A stretch of 61,243 nt of DNA from assembly GCA_017429945.1 (NCBI GenBank), contig JAFRNY010000057.1:1-61243 (forward strand), read 5' to 3'. Made by a program: the position numbers and the translations under genes. Source of the DNA: Bacteroidaceae bacterium (GTDB lineage Bacteria; Bacteroidota; Bacteroidia; Bacteroidales; Bacteroidaceae). Shown in pieces: positions 43,936 to 50,094 of this stretch. The stretch's first letter is position 1; every line of letters begins with the position of its first letter. Under the pieces are notes generated by a model. That model made no database searches, was not told where the DNA came from, and worked only from the letters and a program-made list of their open reading frames with translations.

Positions 43936-43963
43936 GGCCGAATTCACCTAAAGAGTTCTGTGC

Positions 43964-44035
43964 GGCCCTGTAGTTCAACGGATAGAATAGAAGTTTCCTA
44001 AACTTTAGATAGGGGTTCGATTCCCCTCGGGGCTA
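43964..44035 (+). tRNA. tRNA-Arg (anticodon CCT)
   Basis: Cloverleaf folds by eye: acceptor GGCCCTG / CGGGGCT, D stem GTTC/GAAT, anticodon stem GAAGT/ACTTT around loop TTCCTAA (anticodon CCT, reads AGG), and T stem AGGGG/CCCCT with TTCGATT loop. Discriminator A44035; CCA is not encoded. Confidence 0.92.
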
Positions 44036-44037
44036 CG

Positions 44038-44086
44038 GATGAATGATGAATGACGAGTGACGAATGATGAGTGACGAATGACGAGT
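44038..44086 (+). repeat. Seven tandem 7-bp repeats (GAYGART) overlapping a start codon
   Basis: Seven gapless units: GATGAAT, GATGAAT, GACGAGT, GACGAAT, GATGAGT, GACGAAT, GACGAGT. They begin three bases after the tRNA. The ATG of the next gene (44078-44080) spans units six and seven. Confidence 0.9.
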
Positions 44087-47000
44087 GTATTTATAAAACG
44101 CAGATTGACTGCCTTTTTGTTACTGTTGGCAGTTTATGTCTGTGCCTTCGCACAGACAGACGTCACGTCGGCTATCGTCAATCCCGACTTCGACGGTCTT
44201 AGCTATGCCGGTTGGCAGCAGCAAGGCCTGCAGTTCCAGACCAACAACGATTTCACGGGCAAGAAAGGTTTTGCCTACGTAGAACGGTGGGTAAGCAAGA
44301 CTTCTACGCTGCCCGACAGCTATATTCGCCAACGGCTGACGGGCTTGGCGAATGGTCGCTACACCCTCACCGTGAGCGCACAACACATTCTTCAAGACAG
44401 CAGCAGCCCCGCCACTGGTGCCGTCGTCTTTGCCGACTGGCAGCAGACAGAGGTGACGTCGGCAGCCGACTACAGCCTCACCTTCGACGTCCTCACGGGC
44501 GACGTCACCATAGGCCTGCGCACCGAAGGCTCCAAGGGTAACTGGCTTGCTTGCGACAACTGGCGGCTGACGCTCGTCGGCACCGACGTGGCCTATCAGC
44601 GCAGCGGTCTTGCCACGCTCATTGCCACAGCGCAAGCGCTGACGACCGAGGCCATGGACGCCTCAGTGCTCGCCGACCTGCAGGGCGCCATAGCTGCAGC
44701 CCAGCGCTATACCGCTACTGGCACAGCGGCCAACATCAGTTCTGCCGCCACAACCCTCAAGGCAGCCATACAAGCTGCCGAGCGCAGCACTTTTGCCGTG
44801 CGGACAACCACATCGGGCACCGTTCCAGCAGTCGTCACCGACAGCCGCTACGCCCGCGGCGCCACAGCCATCTTCGCGCGCTCAACTGTCAACTCCTCAG
44901 CCGCCATTCTCGAGCAAGGTTTCTGCTACAGCACTGCCAACACCAGCCCTACCGTTGCCGACCCGCGCACTACGCGCTACCTCGAGAACGGAGGCCGTAT
45001 CTACTGCCTCGACAACCTGCAACCCGCTACATTATACTATATACGCGCCTACGCCGTGACTACTGACTACCACGTTGGTTATGGCAGTACGATTCCGGTT
45101 TACACCCTGCCCAAAGGCAATGTCAACTGGGGCTATGGCAACGAGGGCGACGAGCTGATTAATGCGCGCATAAGCCAGTCGGCAGCCAGCGTGGCAGCCC
45201 TCTGGAGCAACCTCACCAGCATCAGCGGCGCCTACCTCAACGTGCATTATGCCTCTGGAACGCCCACGGCCGACTGCTCCTACGGCGGCTATATCCGCGT
45301 AGGGCCCACAGAGAGTTATCAGGCCACTGGCACGCTCCTCCACGAGATGGGCCACGGCATAGGCGTAGGCACGCACAGCACCTACACGGGCGATATCCGC
45401 TCGGAATCGTCGCGAGGGCTGTGGTATGGCAAGCGGGCCACGCGCTTCCTCCAGTTCTGGGACAATAGCAACGACGTGCGCCTCACCGGCGACGGCACTC
45501 ACCTCTGGGCTACCGGCGCGGCGCAGAGCCTCTCATATACTATCAATGGAGCCCACGAGGACAACCACTCCGACGCTTCATACTACGGCAACTCGCTGCT
45601 CATGCAGGCCGTCGTCGAGGACGGTCTGGCTCCCGTGGACGGCAAGCTGCAGGGCCTGGCCTATACGCTCGACGTGGCCGACGGCCGTCCCTTCGTGATC
45701 ACTTGTTCAGACGTCGCCCTCGGCCAGCTGACATCGTTCCTCACAGACAACGGCGGCCGCCTGCAGCAGCGACAACTGACGGCTGATGAAGCCCTCATAG
45801 CCGCCAACGGAGCCCTCTGGACCTTCGCCTTCGACCCCGCGACACAGACCTACCGCATCCGCAACGAGGCGACGGGGCTATATATCACCTACAGTGCAGC
45901 CAACAGCTCAAACGGCTTCCGCACCTCGGCCACAGCCTCGGCCGAGGCTAACCTGCGCCTGCAACTGTCGTTCGTCGATGTAGACATAAGCAATGGCGAT
46001 AAGTACTTGACTCTGGACGCTTACCACATCATGCGTCCGACGCAGGAGGCAGCGCCGCAGGCGCTCTGCGCCGTCAGCACTACGGCCACGGCCTCCACAC
46101 CTTTCAGCAACACACGTGCAGCTACGGCACAAAGGTGGCTCATCCTCGATGCCGAAGCGCTGCGCAAGGCTGAGGACGCCTTTGAGCCCCTACCCGACTA
46201 CGGCTTCGACATCACCACGGCCATGGCGCCTTACCTCTGCACCGGCAGCCTCAAGGACTGGACCAACGACGGCATGGTTGTGAACTACACTAACGGCGGG
46301 GCGCCTTACGTGAACACCGCCGACGGCTCGCGCATCGACTTCCCGTTCATCGAGCGGTGGGTGACGAGCAGCAGCTCTCTGCCCGACTCCGAGCTTAGCC
46401 AGACGCTCACCGAACTGCCCGACGGCAACTACACACTGACGGCGTCCGTGATAGCCACGCGGCAGGACAACTCCGACGTCGTAATCTCGGGCGTCACGTT
46501 CTACGCCGGCGACCAAGCTGTGGCCTGTGCCACGGCCAACGGCGTGCCCAAGAGGTATGCCCTGCGCGTGAAAGTCAGCGGCGGACAACTTCAATTCGGT
46601 CTTGCGGTGAAAAGCACCAACGCCAATTGGGTAGCCATCGACAACCTGCGCCTCTATTTCGACGGTACGGCTGACGACTACTACGCCCTCGCTACGCCCT
46701 GCCAACCCGTGCGCATGCCCATAGTGAATCCTACGTTCGACAACAACAGCACCAGCGGCTGGGACCTCACAGGCAACTGGGCTCTAAACCACGACAATGG
46801 CGCCGAGCACCCCAACTTCAACTGGCCTTATGCAGAATGGTGGGTCAACTCCGCCGCGCAGGCCGACCGCAGCCTCTTGCAGACGGCCACGCTGCCACAA
46901 GGCCGTTATAGCCTGCAGGCCGCCGTAGAGGCCGTGCGGCAAGATCAACCTGAACTTGCCGTGGGCGGCGTCAGCCTCTGCCTCGGCAGCGAGAGCGTCG

Positions 47001-47344
47001 GTTGTCACACCGCCAACGGAGCGCCGGAACAGTTCGCCGTAGATGCTGACCACGCAGGCGGCGACCTCACCTTCGGTCTGCAAGTGGCCTCGACCGATGC
47101 CAACTGGGTCGCTGTGGACAACTTCGTACTACGCTACTACGGCCCCTATCGCCGCGCCGACGTCAACCGCGACGGCAGCGTCACCATCGCAGACGTGACG
47201 GCCCTCGTGAACATTATCCTAGGCAAAGAAAACGCAGCAGATGCAGGCCTCACCTGCCGCGCCGACATCAACAGCGACGGCAATATCACCATTGCCGACG
47301 TGACAGCCCTGGTCAACATAATCCTCGGCAAAGAGGCCGAATAA
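44078..47344 (+). CDS. Secreted putative zinc metallopeptidase with repeated sandwich modules and dockerin
   Basis: 1088 aa. Signal peptide MTSVFIKRRLTAFLLLLAVYVCAFAQ. Module 1 is about 30-168 ('NPDFDGLSYAGWQ...GNWLACDNWRLTL'); a helical FIVAR-like pair covers about 172-235 and an FN3-like stretch about 240-345. A peptidase-like domain follows with H422-E-M-G-H426-x6-H433 (HExxHxxGxxxH, one residue longer than the metzincin motif). After a beta-trefoil-like region come two more copies of the module (ending 'NWVAIDNLRLYF' and 'NWVAVDNFVLRYYG'). A type I dockerin closes it, with two Ca-loops ('DVNRDGSVTIADVTALVNIILG', 'DINSDGNITIADVTALVNIILG'). The start codon lies in a 7-bp repeat array. Peptidase activity is inferred only from the motif. 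Confidence 0.75.
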   Translation: MTSVFIKRRLTAFLLLLAVYVCAFAQTDVTSAIVNPDFDGLSYAGWQQQGLQFQTNNDFTGKKGFAYVERWVSKTSTLPDSYIRQRLTGLANGRYTLTVSAQHILQDSSSPATGAVVFADWQQTEVTSAADYSLTFDVLTGDVTIGLRTEGSKGNWLACDNWRLTLVGTDVAYQRSGLATLIATAQALTTEAMDASVLADLQGAIAAAQRYTATGTAANISSAATTLKAAIQAAERSTFAVRTTTSGTVPAVVTDSRYARGATAIFARSTVNSSAAILEQGFCYSTANTSPTVADPRTTRYLENGGRIYCLDNLQPATLYYIRAYAVTTDYHVGYGSTIPVYTLPKGNVNWGYGNEGDELINARISQSAASVAALWSNLTSISGAYLNVHYASGTPTADCSYGGYIRVGPTESYQATGTLLHEMGHGIGVGTHSTYTGDIRSESSRGLWYGKRATRFLQFWDNSNDVRLTGDGTHLWATGAAQSLSYTINGAHEDNHSDASYYGNSLLMQAVVEDGLAPVDGKLQGLAYTLDVADGRPFVITCSDVALGQLTSFLTDNGGRLQQRQLTADEALIAANGALWTFAFDPATQTYRIRNEATGLYITYSAANSSNGFRTSATASAEANLRLQLSFVDVDISNGDKYLTLDAYHIMRPTQEAAPQALCAVSTTATASTPFSNTRAATAQRWLILDAEALRKAEDAFEPLPDYGFDITTAMAPYLCTGSLKDWTNDGMVVNYTNGGAPYVNTADGSRIDFPFIERWVTSSSSLPDSELSQTLTELPDGNYTLTASVIATRQDNSDVVISGVTFYAGDQAVACATANGVPKRYALRVKVSGGQLQFGLAVKSTNANWVAIDNLRLYFDGTADDYYALATPCQPVRMPIVNPTFDNNSTSGWDLTGNWALNHDNGAEHPNFNWPYAEWWVNSAAQADRSLLQTATLPQGRYSLQAAVEAVRQDQPELAVGGVSLCLGSESVGCHTANGAPEQFAVDADHAGGDLTFGLQVASTDANWVAVDNFVLRYYGPYRRADVNRDGSVTIADVTALVNIILGKENAADAGLTCRADINSDGNITIADVTALVNIILGKEAE

Positions 47345-47387
47345 CTAAATAAATCCCCCCACTCCCGCGCGATATTCAAAAAACACG

Positions 47388-47396
47388 TACCTTTGC
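47388..47396 (+). promoter_or_regulatory. Promoter -7 box of purE
   Basis: TACCTTTGC, 51 bp before the purE ATG. The transcribed leader would include the simple repeat at 47404-47440. Confidence 0.6.
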
Positions 47397-47403
47397 GGCA
47401 CAA

Positions 47404-47440
47404 CTTTTCATTTTTCACTTTTCACTTTTCATTTTTCACT
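47404..47440. repeat. TTTTCAC-type simple repeat in the purE leader, copy 3
   Basis: CTTTTCATTTTTCACTTTTC and onward, ending 7 bp before the purE ATG. It shares the 17-mer CATTTTTCACTTTTCAC with the copies near 26.1 and 42.6 kb. Confidence 0.75.
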
Positions 47441-47447
47441 TACTAAC

Positions 47448-47951
47448 ATGACCCCTCTTGTATCAATAATCATGGGCAGTACCAGCGACCTGCCCGTCAT
47501 GGAGAAAGCTGCCAAGTTCTTAGACGACATGGAAGTGCCGTTTGAGATGAATGCACTCTCGGCCCATCGCACACCGGCCGAGGTGGAGCGTTTCGCCCGC
47601 GAGGCCGAAGGGCGCGGCCTGAAAGTCGTCATCGCAGCCGCCGGCATGGCCGCCGCCCTGCCTGGCGTGATTGCCGCACAGACCACATTGCCCGTCATCG
47701 GCGTACCCATCAAAGGCATGCTCGACGGCCTCGACGCCCTCTTGTCCATCGTGCAGATGCCTCCAGGCATTCCCGTGGCCACGGTAGGCGTCAACGGAGC
47801 ACAGAATGCCGCCGTGCTGGCCTGCGAGATGCTGGCGCTGACCGACGACGCCCTGGCCGAACGCATGCGCGACTATAAGAAAGGGTTGGCGCAGAAAATC
47901 GTAAAGGCCAACCAGGAGCTGGCAGAGGTGAAGTTCAAGTTCAAGGTCTGA
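47448..47951 (+). CDS. purE: N5-carboxyaminoimidazole ribonucleotide mutase (PurE)
   Basis: 167 aa, a normal class I PurE. It converts N5-CAIR to CAIR in de novo purine synthesis in the cytoplasm. Signatures: 'IIMGSTSDLPVM', 'SAHRTP' (catalytic His), 'IAAAGMAAALPGVIAAQTTLPVIGVP', and 'VNGAQNAAVLACEMLAL'. It stands alone with its own promoter and terminator. The lysine-rich tail ('EVKFKFKV') is ordinary. Housekeeping gene that marks the end of the accessory region. Confidence 0.97.
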   Translation: MTPLVSIIMGSTSDLPVMEKAAKFLDDMEVPFEMNALSAHRTPAEVERFAREAEGRGLKVVIAAAGMAAALPGVIAAQTTLPVIGVPIKGMLDGLDALLSIVQMPPGIPVATVGVNGAQNAAVLACEMLALTDDALAERMRDYKKGLAQKIVKANQELAEVKFKFKV

Positions 47952-48014
47952 GAAAGAGACCCATTGCTCCTTTTGCAGGGCGAAAAAGCCTCTGCATTTC
48001 TATTCCTATATATA

Positions 48015-48048
48015 ACACAGAAGCCGGCTGTCATGCCGGCTTTTGTGT
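48015..48048. terminator. Bidirectional terminator between purE and dipeptidase gene
   Basis: ACACAGAAGCCGGC, 6-nt loop, GCCGGCTTTTGTGT: a 14-bp stem with one G-T pair between convergent genes. T-rich on the plus strand (TTTTGTGT). Confidence 0.75.
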
Positions 48049-48058
48049 CTAATCTTCT

Positions 48059-48850
48059 TTATTGTTTCAGCTGCCTCACGGGGAACTTGAAATAAGTGTC
48101 GGGGAAGGGTTCGTCCTTGAGCGTGAAGTGCCACCATTCGGTGTCCATAGCCTTGAAGCCGTGGCTCAGCATGGCTCGCCGCAGAATCATACGATGCGCA
48201 AACTGCTCGGGCGTGATGCTCCGTCCGGCGGGACTCTTGCTGCAGTCGCCCGTATATTCGCCCGTTTCCGGATTGCCGCAGAAGTCGGGATGGCTCTCGG
48301 GACCGAACCAGTCGAAGGTGCCGCCCATGTCGAGCTCCTTCTCTGTGGCCATGTCAAAGAGCGTAAGGTCCACGGTGCTGCCTCGCGTGTGGCCGCTCTT
48401 CTCATATATGTACTCCTGCTCGAAGAGCACGCTCTTGTCGAGGTCGGGGTAGAAATAAGGCTTCATCAGCGTGTCGGGGATGTCGGCCGCCCAGCGCACG
48501 AAATGGTCCACGCCGCATTGTGGGCGGTAGGCATCATAGATCTTCAGGCGGTAGCCCTGCTTGCGAACATCGTCGCTCACGGCTTTCAGCGCCTCTGCTG
48601 CCTGCCGCGTCAGCAGCGCCGTCGGTTCCTCATAGCCGTCGATGCGCGAGCCAACGAAGTTGTATGTTCCGAAATAGCGTATTTCGAGAATGGCGTCGGG
48701 GACGACATCGGTCAGCGTCACGAACTGACTTGCGTCCTCTTCGGGGGTAATCACGGGGCTGTTCTGGCTGCCGCGACTGCAGGTGACTATCCATGCTCCG
48801 CAAATGACGAGCAGAATAATGGCAAGCTGCCATCGAAAAGTCGTTTTCAT
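48059..48850 (-). CDS. D-alanyl-D-alanine dipeptidase (VanX/DdpX, peptidase M15D)
   Basis: 263 aa with an N-terminal membrane signal, possibly a lipoprotein (MKTTFRWQLAIILLVICGAWIVTC). The zinc site is complete: H154 and D161 in 'SGHTRGSTVDLTLF', and E238 with H241 in 'DTEWWHF'. Spacings of 7 and 3 match H116/D123 and E181/H184 of VanX. 'YDAYRP' (about 105-110) holds the substrate-side Arg. The family cleaves D-Ala-D-Ala; a periplasmic form more likely salvages peptidoglycan peptides than confers glycopeptide resistance. No vanHA-like genes are present. A promoter box TATCTTTGC lies 31 bp upstream. Confidence 0.9.
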   Translation of the reverse strand: MKTTFRWQLAIILLVICGAWIVTCSRGSQNSPVITPEEDASQFVTLTDVVPDAILEIRYFGTYNFVGSRIDGYEEPTALLTRQAAEALKAVSDDVRKQGYRLKIYDAYRPQCGVDHFVRWAADIPDTLMKPYFYPDLDKSVLFEQEYIYEKSGHTRGSTVDLTLFDMATEKELDMGGTFDWFGPESHPDFCGNPETGEYTGDCSKSPAGRSITPEQFAHRMILRRAMLSHGFKAMDTEWWHFTLKDEPFPDTYFKFPVRQLKQ

Positions 48851-48880
48851 TGTTTTAAATTTGTTTGCATTAAAATTTGT

Positions 48881-48889
48881 GCAAAGATA
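48881..48889 (-). promoter_or_regulatory. Promoter -7 box of the dipeptidase gene
   Basis: TATCTTTGC on the minus strand, 31 bp before the ATG; no good -33 TTTG at the usual spacing. Confidence 0.55.
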
Positions 48890-49039
48890 CTTATTTTCGG
48901 GGTAACGCGATGAAAAGAGGGCAAAAAGTTTTCATCTCATGACTTCCCGCCCACATTTATCCTCTCTTCAACGTCTTCGCAGGCGCGCAAAGATCACAAA
49001 AAGGACAAATCCCGTAGCGACCGCAAGCTCAATAAAAGT

Positions 49040-49115
49040 CAACCGGTCGCATCGTGAGATACGACCGGTTGAATAGGCTTATGCGACCGGTTGCGTGGGC
49101 AGATGCAACCGGTCG
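49040..49115. repeat. Two ACCGGT hairpins downstream of nagB (REP-like)
   Basis: CAACCGGTCG (49040-49049) pairs with CGACCGGTTG (49062-49071), and CGACCGGTTGC (49084-49094) pairs with GCAACCGGTCG (49105-49115). Both stems are perfect (10 and 11 bp) with 10-12-nt loops. The words recall the CGACCGGTCG element at 11816-11825. They begin 20 bp after the nagB stop and may also act as its terminator. Confidence 0.75.
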
Positions 49116-49134
49116 TGTGAGAGTGGGACCTCGC

Positions 49135-49926
49135 TTAGAGGTTGTCTTTCTCTATATCCTTGAAATATTTGTATGTGCCGTGCTTGATTTCCTCCGTGGC
49201 AGCTTCGTCGCAGACGATGATGCCGTGGGGGTGGAGCTGGAGGGCACTGATGGTCCACCACTGCGTGACGGGCCCTTCGATTGCGGCCTGGAGGGCGCGT
49301 GCCTTATTGTGTCCGTTGCAGAGGATGAGCACTTCGCGTGCTGCCATGACGGTGCCAACGCCTACGGTGAGCGCCGTTGCGGGCACGTCCTCGGGGCGGC
49401 CTCCGAAGAAGCGGCTGTTGGCCACGCGTGTGTCGGTGGTGAGCGTCTTCTGGCGCGTGCGGCTGTTGAGACTTGAGCCGGGTTCGTTGAATGCGATGTG
49501 ACCGTCGGGGCCAATGCCTCCGATGAAGAGGTCGATACCACCGGCCTCCTCAATCATCTGCTCGTAGTGGGCACATTCGGCCACGAGGTCGGTGGCGTTG
49601 CCGTTGAGGATGTGAATATTCTCACGCGGGATATCAATGTGGTCGAAGAAGTTGGTGGCCATGAAACTGTGGTAGCTCTCGGGGTGGCTTTCGGGCAAGC
49701 CAACGTACTCGTCCATATTGAATGTGAGCACGTTGCGGAAGGTGACGCGCCCGGCCTTATTAGCCTCGATGAGCGCGCGATACATACCTATCGGGCTACT
49801 GCCTGTGGGCAGTCCGAGCACGAAGGGGTGCTCCGCCGTTGGTGCGGCTGCGTTGATTTTGTTGATGACATACTCGGCTGCCCATCGCGACAGCTCGTCG
49901 TAGTTTTGTTCGATGATTACTCGCAT
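49135..49926 (-). CDS. nagB: Glucosamine-6-phosphate deaminase
   Basis: 263 aa, single-domain cytoplasmic enzyme (the E. coli enzyme has 266). Converts glucosamine-6-phosphate to fructose-6-phosphate and ammonia. The active-site residues fall at the same numbers as in E. coli NagB: Asp72 ('[10 protein letters not shown]'), Asp141, His143 and Glu148 ('[16 protein letters not shown]'). '[17 protein letters not shown]' forms the phosphate loop. Monocistronic: promoter box TACATTTGC 34 bp upstream and ACCGGT hairpins downstream. Not part of an amino-sugar operon in this window. Confidence 0.97.
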   Translation of the reverse strand: MRVIIEQNYDELSRWAAEYVINKINAAAPTAEHPFVLGLPTGSSPIGMYRALIEANKAGRVTFRNVLTFNMDEYVGLPESHPESYHSFMATNFFDHIDIPRENIHILNGNATDLVAECAHYEQMIEEAGGIDLFIGGIGPDGHIAFNEPGSSLNSRTRQKTLTTDTRVANSRFFGGRPEDVPATALTVGVGTVMAAREVLILCNGHNKARALQAAIEGPVTQWWTISALQLHPHGIIVCDEAATEEIKHGTYKYFKDIEKDNL

Positions 49927-49959
49927 AAGCTGATATTTGTTAGGGTTTTCTTACCGCCG

Positions 49960-49968
49960 GCAAATGTA
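49960..49968 (-). promoter_or_regulatory. Promoter -7 box of nagB
   Basis: TACATTTGC on the minus strand, a full match, 34 bp before the ATG. Confidence 0.55.
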
Positions 49969-50010
49969 GGCAAAATATTTTAATGTACTCCGATATTAGA
50001 CCAAAAAAAG

Positions 50011-50051
50011 CGCAAACGCGCATTCTTTTTAGACGAAAATGCACGTTTGCG
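50011..50051 (-). terminator. Hairpin terminator of the DUF4965 protein gene
   Basis: CGCAAACG-c-GCATT pairs with AATGC-a-CGTTTGCG (14-bp stem with one mismatch). On the minus strand it is followed by CTTTTTTTGG, a classic U-tract, 44 bp after the stop at 50095. Confidence 0.8.
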
Positions 50052-50094
50052 AGGTTGGGTTATGAGAAATGCCAGCCGTGGTGGCTGCGTGAGT

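Larger units (their letters stand above)
43663..43963. other. Intergenic region between permease and tRNA
   Basis: No gene. It holds the permease promoter (43697-43705), a roughly 100-bp A/G-only tract (about 43706-43800), and the tRNA promoter (43903-43935). The purine tract has no fixed period. Confidence 0.6.

Noticed and set aside
47154-47344. Cellulosome in this organism on the basis of the dockerin
   Set aside because: No cohesin is visible, and single dockerin-like ends are common in Bacteroidales secreted proteins.
48059-48850. Vancomycin-resistance gene (vanX)
   Set aside because: No vanH, vanA-type ligase or VanRS genes nearby, and the protein carries an export signal, unlike resistance VanX.
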